Below are positions 1-9,554 of a stretch of 60,111 bases of DNA, in pieces. Both the position numbers and the translations under genes were made by a program. Position 1 is the stretch's first letter. Each line of letters starts with the position of its first letter. Location of the stretch: the NCBI GenBank assembly GCA_003142095.1, contig PLON01000072.1, positions 64,480 through 124,590 of the forward strand, read 5' to 3'. The DNA is from Acidimicrobiaceae bacterium (lineage in GTDB: Bacteria > Actinomycetota > Acidimicrobiia > Acidimicrobiales > RAAP-2). The notes under the pieces were generated by a model. That model was given only the letters and a program-made list of their open reading frames with translations. It ran no database searches and had not been told where the DNA came from.

Positions 1-74
1 ACCGCATTTTTGGCTCCGTACGCCCGCACCTCGCCCTCGAGGGCACCGGCGGGCTTTACCACGAGAGAAGTCAC
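1..74 (-). CDS. murA: MurA, UDP-N-acetylglucosamine 1-carboxyvinyltransferase (N-terminus only)
   Basis: Read leftward from a GTG at 74-72, the first 25 codons give VVKPAG and then GEVRAYGAKNA, the N-terminal signature of MurA/EPSP-synthase-fold enzymes, including the conserved Lys-Asn pair of the active site. MurA transfers enolpyruvate from PEP to UDP-GlcNAc in the first committed step of peptidoglycan synthesis, in the cytoplasm. The gene runs off the left edge, so only the start is visible. murA also lies close to the ATP synthase operon in Mycobacterium, which supports the call. It diverges from glpX. A -10-like ATACTT sits just upstream of the GTG. Confidence 0.85.
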   Translation of the reverse strand, partial: MTSLVVKPAGALEGEVRAYGAKNA

Positions 75-93
75 CCTGTAAGTATTGCCGCTC

Positions 94-132
94 CCCACAA
101 TTGGCCAAAATTTCGTTTGGGCCAATTGTGGG
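94..132. promoter_or_regulatory. Perfect 13-bp inverted repeat between murA and glpX
   Basis: The arm CCCACAATTGGCC (94-106) is repeated as its exact reverse complement GGCCAATTGTGGG (120-132) around a 13-base spacer. The repeat lies in the 77-bp region between divergent murA and glpX and overlaps the presumed -35 region of glpX. Because the genes diverge it cannot be their terminator, and no T-run follows it. A dimeric regulator operator is the simplest reading; the regulator is unknown. Confidence 0.7.
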
Positions 133-151
133 CGCCGAGTACGCTGACCCT
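117..151 (+). promoter_or_regulatory. Predicted leaderless promoter of glpX
   Basis: TTGGGC (117-122), a 17-base spacer and TACGCT (140-145) are followed six bases later by GTG at 152. An actinobacterial -10 of the form TANNNT placed 6-7 bases before a start codon usually marks a leaderless transcript. The same TACGCT-N6-start arrangement precedes the TetR gene at 28871. No Shine-Dalgarno sequence is visible before GTG 152, which fits. Confidence 0.5.
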
Positions 152-1141
152 GTGCAGCCACCGATTCGGCCCGACCGCAACCTCGCTCTCGAACTGATTC
201 GAGTCACCGAGGCCGCAGCGATTGCGGCCGCGCGTTGGTCCGGCCGCGGCGACAAGATCGCCGCCGATGGAGCAGCGGTTGACGCAATGCGTTTTGTCTT
301 GGGCGCAGTCACCATGGACGGCGTCGTCGTCATTGGTGAAGGTGAAAAAGACGAAGCACCGATGCTCTACAACGGCGAGAAAATTGGCGACGGTCGACCA
401 CCCCTCGTAGACGTGGCGGTCGACCCCGTCGACGGTACGCGTCTCACGGCTCTTGGGCGTAACGGCGCGCTCGCCGTGATTGCACTCAGTGAGCGGGGAA
501 CGATGTTCAATCCCGGCCCGTGCTTCTACATGAAGAAGATCGCCGTTGGTCCGCGCGGCCGCGGCGCTGTCGACATCAACGCGTCAGCCACCGACAACCT
601 GACTGAACTATCGAAGCGTCTTAATAAGCCCGTTCAGGAGATGGGCGTCGTCATCCTCGATCGCCCGCGACACGACGATCTGGTCGCCGAGGTCCGCGAA
701 GCCGGTGCGCGCGTCATTTCGATCACTGATGGCGACGTCGCCGGCGCCATCGCGACCGGCTGGCCCAACTCGGGCGTTGATGTCTTGCTCGGTATCGGTG
801 GCACCCCCGAGGGTGTCATCGCAGCCGCTGCGCTGAAGGGTCTCGGCGGTGAGATTCAAGGAGTCCTACACGCCGACAACGAAGACGTGCGCCGCAAAGC
901 CGAGGCGCTTGGGTACAGCTTCACCAGAGTGTTGACAACGGATGATCTCGTTGCGAGCGATGACTGCTTCTTCTCCGCGACCGCCATCACCGACGGGGAT
1001 TTTCTGCGCGGTGTACGTTTCTATGACTTCGGCGCCGCGACGCAGTCACTCGTAGTGCGATCAAGAACGGGCACGATTCGCACAATCGAGACTTTCCACC
1101 GCCACGACAAACTTCAAGAATTCACCACCGCGGGCTTTTAA
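152..1141 (+). CDS. glpX: Class II fructose-1,6-bisphosphatase GlpX
   Basis: Hydrolyses fructose-1,6-bisphosphate to fructose-6-phosphate in gluconeogenesis; cytoplasmic. The 329-residue protein has the GlpX landmarks in order: DRNLALELIRVTEAAA at the N-terminus, GEGEKD near residue 62, the metal/phosphate motif DPVDGT near 91, ILDRPRH, ITDGDVAGAI and GIGGTPEGV. Length matches the family. I chose GTG 152 over the longer TTG 101 reading: TTG 101 falls inside the inverted-repeat arm, has no ribosome site and adds non-conserved residues, whereas GTG 152 follows a TACGCT -10 by six bases. The upstream dyad suggests specific transcriptional control, possibly shared with murA. Confidence 0.95.
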   Translation: MQPPIRPDRNLALELIRVTEAAAIAAARWSGRGDKIAADGAAVDAMRFVLGAVTMDGVVVIGEGEKDEAPMLYNGEKIGDGRPPLVDVAVDPVDGTRLTALGRNGALAVIALSERGTMFNPGPCFYMKKIAVGPRGRGAVDINASATDNLTELSKRLNKPVQEMGVVILDRPRHDDLVAEVREAGARVISITDGDVAGAIATGWPNSGVDVLLGIGGTPEGVIAAAALKGLGGEIQGVLHADNEDVRRKAEALGYSFTRVLTTDDLVASDDCFFSATAITDGDFLRGVRFYDFGAATQSLVVRSRTGTIRTIETFHRHDKLQEFTTAGF

Positions 1142-1176
1142 TCCTCAACTTCTGGCGCAGCGAGATGACTTCGTAG

Positions 1177-1494
1177 CTACTCGGCCACACGTTGCTCATT
1201 CCAGTCCCCCGCTGCGACGGATATCACTGCCTGCTCGGCGTCGGCGAGAGAAGGATAGAGGTTCCACGACCATCCGTTCATGTCAATGAAGAGTCGAAGC
1301 GTCACCCACGCGGCGCGCTTATTGCCGTCGAGCAAGGGATGGTTTGTTGTGTCGCTCTTACAAGGCCTCTTGACGAATTCGACGGCGAGCCATCTGACCT
1401 TCTGAATCGACCACCGTTCCTGAGGAACGCGACACGTGACAACCCGTTCATTCATGCTCATTTCGTAGCGAGGCTTAGAAGTGCTTTTGTTCAC
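1177..1494 (-). pseudogene. Remnant of a Fic/Doc-family toxin (C-terminal half)
   Basis: The C-terminal half carries the Doc/Fic signature NHPLLDGNKRAAW and then LRLFIDMNGW and DAEQAVISVAAG, as in Doc toxins that phosphorylate EF-Tu. The N-terminal half (about 45 residues) has no recognisable Doc sequence, so that part is lost or frameshifted. The reading frame ends RVAE-stop, but the next codons read Leu-Arg; Doc proteins often end this helix in AEWLR or AAWLR, so a Trp codon (TGG) appears to have become TAG. No Phd-type antitoxin is visible upstream. A recently inactivated toxin-antitoxin remnant is the best reading; a divergent short Fic protein is the alternative. Confidence 0.6.
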
Positions 1495-1583
1495 AAAGTT
1501 GCTGGTTGCGCTGGAGAATTCATCGACCTAGCCTGCGCCCTAGAACCCGAAGGAACCAGGCGTTCCGATAAAAGGAGGGTGCA

Positions 1584-2015
1584 ATGAAGGTATCGAATCT
1601 ACTCACGACAAAGGGCCACGAGGTATCAACCATCTCGCAGGAGCGATCGGTCACTGACGCGATCGCACTACTGAAGGAACGAGGCATTGGTGCTCTCGTC
1701 GTTACCGGAAAAAAGGCGCCACTCGTGGGCATCTTCTCCGAGCGCGACGTCGTTCGGGCGCTAGCGGCCAGTGGCGAGAAGGCGCTCAAGCTCAAGGTGT
1801 CCGAGCTCATGAGTCACGACGTCGTGACGTGTAGCGAGTCCACGGAGCTGAACGAACTCATGACGACCATGACCGATCGGCGAATACGTCACGTGCCGGT
1901 CGTTAACGACGGTCAACTCACTGGACTGATTTCCATCGGCGACGTGGTGAAGGCGCGGCTCGATGAACTTGAGAACGACAAGAAGAGTCTGCTGGACTAC
2001 GTGTCTGCCCGCTAG
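1584..2015 (+). CDS. CBS-domain protein (tandem CBS pair)
   Basis: A 143-residue protein made almost entirely of two CBS motifs, with GIFSERDVVRAL at the end of the first and RHVPVVNDGQLTGLISIGDVVKA in the second (given here in part: RHVPVVNDGQLTGLIS). Stand-alone CBS pairs bind adenosyl ligands (AMP, ATP, SAM) and act as energy-state sensors; the partner here is not evident. A strong ribosome site AAAGGAGGG sits 7 bases before ATG 1584. Its TAG stop (2013-2015) directly abuts the stop of convergent atpC (2016-2018), leaving no intergenic base. Confidence 0.9.
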   Translation: MKVSNLLTTKGHEVSTISQERSVTDAIALLKERGIGALVVTGKKAPLVGIFSERDVVRALAASGEKALKLKVSELMSHDVVTCSESTELNELMTTMTDRRIRHVPVVNDGQLTGLISIGDVVKARLDELENDKKSLLDYVSAR

Positions 2016-2434
2016 TTATTTGGCGGCAGCGCTCAATCGAAGTTCGGCACGTTCGAGGGCCGCGTAGGCGAGAAGTTCTTCGTCCTCGCCTTTGGTGGCC
2101 GCGGCGAGACGCGACTCGGCCGCGTCCTTGGCCGCCTGTGCGCGCGCCACGTCGATCTCGGTCGTGCGTTCGGCCACACTCGCGAGCACCGTGGCGAGCG
2201 TCGTGTCAGGCTCAAGCCCCTTACCTACTTGAAAGAAGCCCGAGTGAACCGCGAAGGCGATCTCGCCTTCGTCGGTCTGCACGCGCACGACACTCGACAC
2301 CACGTCGCCGACGGTCGCGGTGTGCTCTGGCAATACCGTGAAGTTGCCCTCTGAGGAGCGCGCCATCAGGGCCGACGCCGTCCCCGTCCACAGCGCCGCC
2401 TCGGGTGAGAGGATCTCCACATTCAACGTCGCCA

Positions 2435-2435
<1 letters not shown>
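2016..2435 (-). CDS. atpC: ATP synthase epsilon subunit
   Basis: The 139-residue F1 epsilon subunit belongs to the central stalk, couples rotation to catalysis and can inhibit ATP hydrolysis. The N-terminal beta sandwich (about 1-85) shows VEILSPEAALW, EGNFTVLPEH and HSGFFQVG; a two-helix C-terminal domain rich in Ala and Glu follows. It is the last gene of the operon and overlaps the atpD stop by one base (2435). Its 3' end abuts the convergent CBS gene with no spacing, so no intrinsic terminator fits between them. Confidence 0.95.
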
Positions 2436-4769
<2,334 letters not shown>

Positions 4770-4798
4770 GACTCCTCCTTTCTCTCGCTCGTGGTCTC

Positions 4799-6316
4799 TT
4801 AGTTACTGGTCGCGAAGCTGTCGAGAAACGACTTCAGCGCCGCGTCGAGCGCGTCGGTGTCGTTCAACGCCAGGGTCTCGCGAATATTGCTCAAGATGTC
4901 CGCGTGCTTCGCGCGCATGTCAGTCAAGAACTCCGCTTCGAAGCGGATGACGTCCTCCACGGGAATCGTGTCAAGCCAGCCTTTGGTGCCAGCGTAAATG
5001 ACGACGACCTGCTCCTCAACGGGCACGGGCGCGTTGAGACCCTGCTTCAACAGTTCGGTGAGGCGATAACCGCGGTCGAGCTGTTGCTGCGAGCCCTTGT
5101 CGAGTTCCGAACCGAAGGTTGCGAACGACTCGAGGTCGCGGAACTGCGCGAGGTCGATCTTCAACGTACCGGCGACCGAGCGCATGGCCTTGATCTGGGC
5201 CGCACCACCCACGCGCGACACCGAGTTACCTACGTCGATGGCGGGTCGTACACCGGAGTAGAAGAGGTCGGCCTGCAAGAAGACCTGCCCGTCGGTAATC
5301 GAGATCACGTTCGTCGGGATGTAGGCCGAGATGTCGCCGGCCTTCGTTTCAATGATCGGCAGAGCGGTGAGCGATCCGCCACCGAGCTCGTCGCTCAGTT
5401 TCGCGGCGCGCTCGAGAAGACGGCTGTGCAGGTAGAACACGTCACCCGGGTAGGCCTCGCGGCCCGGTGGGCGACGAAGCAGCAACGAGATTTGGCGGTA
5501 GGCCTCAGCCTGCTTCGAGAGGTCGTCGTAGACAACGAGCGCGTGCTCGCCCTTTTCCATCCACTCTTGACCAATCGCGCAGCCCGCGTAGGGAGCGAGG
5601 AATTTGAACGGCGCGGGGTCGCCGGCACCGGCCACCACCACGACGGTGTACTCGAAGGCCCCGAAGTCCTCCAGGGTCTTCACGGTCTGAGCCACCGACG
5701 AGTTCTTCTGACCAATGGCGACGTAGATGCATTTCACGCCCTGACCCTTCTGGTTCAGAATCGTGTCGATGGCGACGGTTGTTTTGCCCGTCTTGCGGTC
5801 GCCAATGATGAGCTCGCGCTGACCACGGCCGATGGGCGTCATAGCGTCGATCGCCTTGATGCCGGTCTGCAAGGGCTGACTGACGGGCTGGCGACCGGTG
5901 ATACCGGGCGCCTGGATCTCCATGCGTCGGGTCTGAGGGTTGACGAGCGGACCCTTGCCGTCGATGGGCTCGCCGAGCGCGTTCACGACGCGTCCGAGCA
6001 GCGCATCGCCCACGGGCATCGACAAGATTCGTCCCGTCGAGCGGACGACCTGCTCTTCTTCAATGTTGTCGACCGAGCCGAGAACGACTGCGCCGATGGT
6101 CTCCTCGTCGAGGTTCATCGCGAGGCCCACGGTGCCGTCTTCGAACTCGAGTAGTTCGTTCACCTTCGCCGAGGGCAGTCCCGACACGCGCGCGATCCCG
6201 TCACCGACCTCCACGACACGCCCGACCTGCTCGGCCGTAACGGCCGGGTTGAAGTCGGTGACGTGCTTACGCAGTGCCTCAGTGATCTCGCTGGCGCTAA
6301 TGGTGAGCTCAGTCAT
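4799..6316 (-). CDS. atpA: ATP synthase alpha subunit
   Basis: Non-catalytic nucleotide-binding F1 subunit (505 residues). Walker A GDRKTGKT lies near 172-179, [19 protein letters not shown] carries the Walker B region, and [20 protein letters not shown] contains the arginine-finger neighbourhood. The start is ATG 6316, placed 7 bases after AGGA; the immediately preceding in-frame GTG at 6319 is less well placed. It follows atpH by 15 bases. Confidence 0.97.
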   Translation of the reverse strand: MTELTISASEITEALRKHVTDFNPAVTAEQVGRVVEVGDGIARVSGLPSAKVNELLEFEDGTVGLAMNLDEETIGAVVLGSVDNIEEEQVVRSTGRILSMPVGDALLGRVVNALGEPIDGKGPLVNPQTRRMEIQAPGITGRQPVSQPLQTGIKAIDAMTPIGRGQRELIIGDRKTGKTTVAIDTILNQKGQGVKCIYVAIGQKNSSVAQTVKTLEDFGAFEYTVVVVAGAGDPAPFKFLAPYAGCAIGQEWMEKGEHALVVYDDLSKQAEAYRQISLLLRRPPGREAYPGDVFYLHSRLLERAAKLSDELGGGSLTALPIIETKAGDISAYIPTNVISITDGQVFLQADLFYSGVRPAIDVGNSVSRVGGAAQIKAMRSVAGTLKIDLAQFRDLESFATFGSELDKGSQQQLDRGYRLTELLKQGLNAPVPVEEQVVVIYAGTKGWLDTIPVEDVIRFEAEFLTDMRAKHADILSNIRETLALNDTDALDAALKSFLDSFATSN

Positions 6317-6331
6317 CACGTATTCCTTTTC

Positions 6332-7243
6332 TTAATTGTTTCGTTGTAGTGCGGATTCGAGAGCCCGGCCCGACGCCACGGCGTCGTGAAGCGCACCGAG
6401 GCGTCCCTTGGTTGATGCGTCAAGACGTAGGTCGCCAATCTCAACGAGTACGCCGCCGAGGAGCGACGGGTCGTCAGCGATCTGGAGTTCCACGTCCTTG
6501 CCGGTGAGAGCGTGCAGCGATTCGACGAGATCGTGTTGGCTGTCGTCGGAGAGTTCGCGCGCGGTGTGCACGCGAGCGACGCGCCAGTCGCGCGACTGGG
6601 CAACGTAGTTGACGAGGTAATCGAGCGTGCCCACGACGTCGCGCGGACGGCCGCCCACAATCGTGAACTGAGCGAGGGCCAAGGAGACAGGGTTGACCTT
6701 GCCCTCAAGCAGTTGATTGGTGAGTCCGAGTCGCGATTCCAGTGGCGCGTCGCGGTCAAGCAGAAGGTGACGAAGGTCAGCGTTCCCCTCAACCGTGCGG
6801 GCCCAGCGGAAGAGATCATCTTCGATGTTCGAAAAGTTCTCCGTGTCGATCTCGTCGAGTAGAGCATCTGCGAATCCGGCCACGCGCCGACGGGCATCGA
6901 GAAGTCCGAGGCTGGGGTGATGAAACTCTCCGGTGTCTTTAAGAGTATGTGCCGCGTACACGAGGTCATTGACGGCGTGGGGTACTTCTTGCGCCGGCAC
7001 GGCCGTTGCCGCATAGACCGAGAGGCGCAGCGCCTCGGGACTTACTTTGTTTTCCAATAGGTCGTTTACGACCTGGCCTCGCGCGACGTGCGTGATCGAC
7101 GTATCCGTGAGGACGGCACTGAGGTCGGCGCGCGACAGAATCGTGACGTCGAACGCCTCGAGGTCAGCCGTCGCTCGAGCCAGCGACGCTGCGTCGAGTC
7201 GGCCCAAAAGGGCGGTCGCGAATCCTTCGAGCTTGGCCAGCAT
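6332..7243 (-). CDS. atpH: ATP synthase delta subunit with duplicated N-terminal domain
   Basis: Peripheral-stalk subunit joining F1 to the b subunits. At 303 residues it is much longer than the roughly 180 of E. coli. Two stretches look alike: residues about 5-80 (GFATALLGRLDAASL ... LLENKVSPEALRLS) and about 125-205 (GFADALLDEIDTENF ... LLEGKVNPVSLALA), each ending in a matching LLE-K-V-P motif. The second copy continues into the normal C-terminal domain with TGKDVELQIADDPSLLGGV. Extended delta subunits are usual in Actinobacteria (fused to b in Mycobacterium); here b and delta are separate genes two bases apart. Confidence 0.93.
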   Translation of the reverse strand: MLAKLEGFATALLGRLDAASLARATADLEAFDVTILSRADLSAVLTDTSITHVARGQVVNDLLENKVSPEALRLSVYAATAVPAQEVPHAVNDLVYAAHTLKDTGEFHHPSLGLLDARRRVAGFADALLDEIDTENFSNIEDDLFRWARTVEGNADLRHLLLDRDAPLESRLGLTNQLLEGKVNPVSLALAQFTIVGGRPRDVVGTLDYLVNYVAQSRDWRVARVHTARELSDDSQHDLVESLHALTGKDVELQIADDPSLLGGVLVEIGDLRLDASTKGRLGALHDAVASGRALESALQRNN

Positions 7244-7245
7244 GA

Positions 7246-7767
7246 TTAGCGGCTCGCCCCCTTGGCGGCTTCGGCGTTCAGTGCAGCGACCGCTTCACGA
7301 ACCAGGTCGTCGTGAGTGCTCTGGTCTACTTCACGCGCCACGATCTTCGACACGAGGTCAAAGACAATCTCACCAATTCGTGCTGACGCATCATCGATGG
7401 CGTGCTGACGTGCGGCGACGACTTCGCTTTGGGCGGTGGCCACGATGCGGTCGTACTCCGTCTGGGCGCGCCCCGCGGCTTCAGCCTTCAGTTGATCAGA
7501 CGTCTCTTGCGCACCCGCCACAATGGTGCGTGCCTGCTCGCGAGCCTCGACGAGCACCTTCGCGCGCTCGTCGTCGGCCGCGGCCGCTTCGGCGCGTGCG
7601 GCGTCAGCCGCCGCGAGGGCGGCACGAATCTTCTCTTGGCGTCCCTCCATGGCTTTGTTGAGGGGCGGCAAGATGTACTTCGTCATGAGGAACAAAATGA
7701 CCGCCACCACCAGCAGTTCTACGAAGAACGTGCCATTGGGAAGCAGGAAGATTGACGTCGCAATCAT
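7246..7767 (-). CDS. atpF: ATP synthase b subunit
   Basis: Peripheral-stalk subunit (173 residues) anchored in the membrane by one N-terminal helix (about 8-30, FVELLVVAVILFLMTKYILP) and continuing as a long, highly charged Ala/Glu-rich coiled coil. Its length is normal for b, and there is no fusion to delta. The predicted ribosome site GAAGG lies about 10 bases before ATG 7767. A stable hairpin separates it from atpE upstream. Confidence 0.95.
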   Translation of the reverse strand: MIATSIFLLPNGTFFVELLVVAVILFLMTKYILPPLNKAMEGRQEKIRAALAAADAARAEAAAADDERAKVLVEAREQARTIVAGAQETSDQLKAEAAGRAQTEYDRIVATAQSEVVAARQHAIDDASARIGEIVFDLVSKIVAREVDQSTHDDLVREAVAALNAEAAKGASR

Positions 7768-7800
7768 CTACTAAGACCTTCTTTCATATGGAACATCACG

Positions 7801-7828
7801 CGCGACGTTCCACCGTTGGAACGTCGCG
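7801..7828 (-). promoter_or_regulatory. Perfect 12-bp hairpin between atpE and atpF
   Basis: CGCGACGTTCCA (7801-7812) and TGGAACGTCGCG (7817-7828) are exact complements around the 4-base loop CCGT. The hairpin lies 6 bases beyond the atpE stop in the operon transcript and has no T-run after it, so it is unlikely to be a full terminator. It could protect the 3' end of an atpE-containing mRNA or attenuate read-through, which would suit the c subunit's high copy number. Confidence 0.65.
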
Positions 7829-7834
7829 ACACCA

Positions 7835-8104
7835 CTAGTGCTTCTCGAAGACGTAAACGAAGACGACCATGAACAGCAGGTTGATGAAGTACATTGCCTC
7901 CACCAAACCGACCGTCAAGAAGAAGTACTGACGTGCCTTGTTCTCAATTTCGGGCTGGCGTGCGATGGCCGCGATGGTCTGGCTACCGGCCAGGCCGTCA
8001 CCAATCGCCGCACCGATAGCGCCGCCACCGAGGGCTAGTCCGCCGCCGACGAGGGCACCGGCGATGCGTACTGCACTCGCGATGTCATCTGTATTTGTAG
8101 CCAT
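7835..8104 (-). CDS. atpE: ATP synthase c subunit (proteolipid ring)
   Basis: An 89-residue hairpin of two membrane helices. The first is Gly/Ala-rich ([20 protein letters not shown]), the polar loop reads IARQPE, and the second carries the ion-binding Glu at about residue 69 ([14 protein letters not shown]). The sequence around Glu lacks the Gln and Ser ligands of sodium-type rings, so a proton-driven enzyme is likely. A strong ribosome site, AGGAGG, lies about 7 bases before ATG 8104. Confidence 0.97.
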   Translation of the reverse strand: MATNTDDIASAVRIAGALVGGGLALGGGAIGAAIGDGLAGSQTIAAIARQPEIENKARQYFFLTVGLVEAMYFINLLFMVVFVYVFEKH

Positions 8105-8125
8105 TAATCATTTCCTCCTGGTTGG

Positions 8126-8887
8126 TTAATGCGAGGTCTCTAAAGCCGGTTCGTGATCGTGATCGTTGCTCGTGGCAAAGGCGAAGTACAGAATCGTTAA
8201 CAGCATGAAGATGTACGCCTGGATCAGACCGATGAAGAGGTCGAAGGGCTTCCAGATCAGTTCGCCCAGTGGCGAGACGAAGATGGGCAGCAATGACACC
8301 ATGACGGCGATCATGAGTCCACCCGAGAAGAGGTTGCCGAACAAACGGAAGGTCAGCGTGATGGGTTTCGTGACTTCTTCAATCATGTTGATTGGCGTCA
8401 AGGCGATATATGGCTCTTTGTAGTGACCGAAGTATCCGCGAAAGCCACGCGCGCGAAGAGACTCAATGTGTACCCACACGATGACGAAAAGCGCCATCGC
8501 CAAGGGAAGGTTGACGTCGCTCGTCGGCGCCGGCAGAATCTCGGCCGACACGCCCGGGTGCAACGCCGAGGGGATAAATCCAATCCAGTTGCAGATCAAG
8601 ATAAAGAGAAAGAGCGTGACGGCGATCGGCACAAATCGTCGGCCCTTGGGTCCGATCGCGGAGTCGGCGAGATCGTTGACCTGCTCAACGAGAATTTCCC
8701 AAAAGAGTTGCAGCTTCCCCGGAACTCCGTCGGTCACCTTGGAACGCATGCGAAAACCGAGGAAGAGCAAGATAATCATGGCCACGATGGTGGAAGTCAC
8801 GATGTCGGTGTCAATAGCGAAGCCCAAGACGTGCACCTGGGGGTGCACGCCGACGGTGATGTTCCCCGCGGCCTCAGTAATCCTCAC
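8126..8887 (-). CDS. atpB: ATP synthase a subunit
   Basis: Membrane stator subunit (253 residues) that forms the proton half-channels against the c ring. Several hydrophobic helices are visible. The essential Arg lies in TLTFRLFGNLFSG, and the last helix contains GLIQAYIFMLLTILYFA, typical of the family. It starts with GTG 8887, preceded by the ribosome site GGGAGGA, and the GTGA overlaps the stop of the atpI gene by 4 bases. Confidence 0.96.
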   Translation of the reverse strand: MRITEAAGNITVGVHPQVHVLGFAIDTDIVTSTIVAMIILLFLGFRMRSKVTDGVPGKLQLFWEILVEQVNDLADSAIGPKGRRFVPIAVTLFLFILICNWIGFIPSALHPGVSAEILPAPTSDVNLPLAMALFVIVWVHIESLRARGFRGYFGHYKEPYIALTPINMIEEVTKPITLTFRLFGNLFSGGLMIAVMVSLLPIFVSPLGELIWKPFDLFIGLIQAYIFMLLTILYFAFATSNDHDHEPALETSH

Positions 8888-9291
8888 GAAATTCCTCCCT
8901 GGCTCGCCACGACCCGAAGGACGTTGACGACAAAAACGATCTGATATAGAACAAGCCCTGCCACAATACCGATTCCCAGAGGAGCGTTCAGAAAGACGAA
9001 GCCCAGCACGATCACGGTCATGATCGCGAGGCGACCGGTCGTTTTCCCTCCAAGTTGGCGGCGTACGGCCTTGGTGCTCTGTTCACCGCGAAGTTCGACG
9101 CGCGCCGCTTGCTTATCGAGAAAACGAAGGTTCAAAATCGCGAGAGCCACACCCAGGGCGACACCAAGAGCTGCCAGCGGCGGCGCTATGAAGATTGCAA
9201 CGAGAAAACCAACCGTTCCCACCACGATGGCGGACAACGTGGTTCGGCGCAGTAGACGTGGGAGGGTATTTGTGGGCAGGTTTTCTAACAC
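8884..9291 (-). CDS. atpI: AtpI-like membrane protein (ATP synthase subunit I)
   Basis: A 135-residue protein with about four membrane helices: residues 18-38, 40-55, 86-103 and 105-127. A charged segment between the two pairs reads FLDKQAARVELRGEQSTK. Proteins of this size and topology directly upstream of atpB are AtpI family members, thought to help assemble the c ring or in ion supply. Sequence identity is low in this family, so the call rests on position and topology. It overlaps atpB by 4 bases. Confidence 0.75.
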   Translation of the reverse strand: MLENLPTNTLPRLLRRTTLSAIVVGTVGFLVAIFIAPPLAALGVALGVALAILNLRFLDKQAARVELRGEQSTKAVRRQLGGKTTGRLAIMTVIVLGFVFLNAPLGIGIVAGLVLYQIVFVVNVLRVVASQGGIS

Positions 9292-9303
9292 GGGCGGTCA
9301 ATT

Positions 9304-9501
9304 TTAGAGGTAACGACGGACAAGCTTTACAACGCTCGCCACGGCCGCAACCGTCCCTAACACTATCCCTATAAAAAGACCCCACGGCGCGAAGTTTCCC
9401 AGCCCGTCGAGGTACAGACCAAGTAGCACGCCGAGGCCCTCGCAGATCGCGAGCGTCGTGCCCATGGCCGCGAAGGCGGCGAGCCCGGGCAGGTCTCGCA
9501 T
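9304..9501 (-). CDS. Small AtpZ-like two-helix membrane protein
   Basis: A 65-residue protein with two hydrophobic helices (about 5-31 and 38-60) and a basic end (KLVRRYL). It sits 12 bases before atpI and is comparable to AtpZ / the small AtpI-neighbour proteins at the head of ATP synthase operons. I chose ATG 9501 because AGGAG lies about 9 bases upstream; an in-frame ATG at 9546 would add 15 mostly polar residues but has no clear ribosome site. The ribosome site is part of a palindrome (9511-9524). Confidence 0.65.
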   Translation of the reverse strand: MRDLPGLAAFAAMGTTLAICEGLGVLLGLYLDGLGNFAPWGLFIGIVLGTVAAVASVVKLVRRYL

Positions 9502-9510
9502 CGTTGATTT

Positions 9511-9537
9511 CTCCTGATCAGGAGCCTGATGAGGCTC
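9511..9537 (-). promoter_or_regulatory. Two overlapping hairpins over the AtpZ-like ribosome site
   Basis: CTCCTGATCAGGAG (9511-9524) is a perfect palindrome whose AGGAG is the ribosome site of the gene starting at 9501. GAGCCT/AGGCTC (9522-9537, loop GATG) is a second hairpin that shares three bases with the first. In the transcript the two are mutually exclusive at that edge, so they could regulate access to the ribosome site. If translation starts at 9546 the region is coding instead. Confidence 0.4.
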
Positions 9538-9554
9538 GTGGCTCATCGGTCCCG

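Noticed and set aside
101-151. TTG at 101 as the glpX start
   Set aside because: It lies inside an inverted-repeat arm, lacks a ribosome site and adds residues not seen in the family; GTG 152 follows a TACGCT -10.
4904-6154. Long plus-strand open frame opposite atpA
   Set aside because: Shadow of atpA on the other strand, with biased composition and no recognisable domain.
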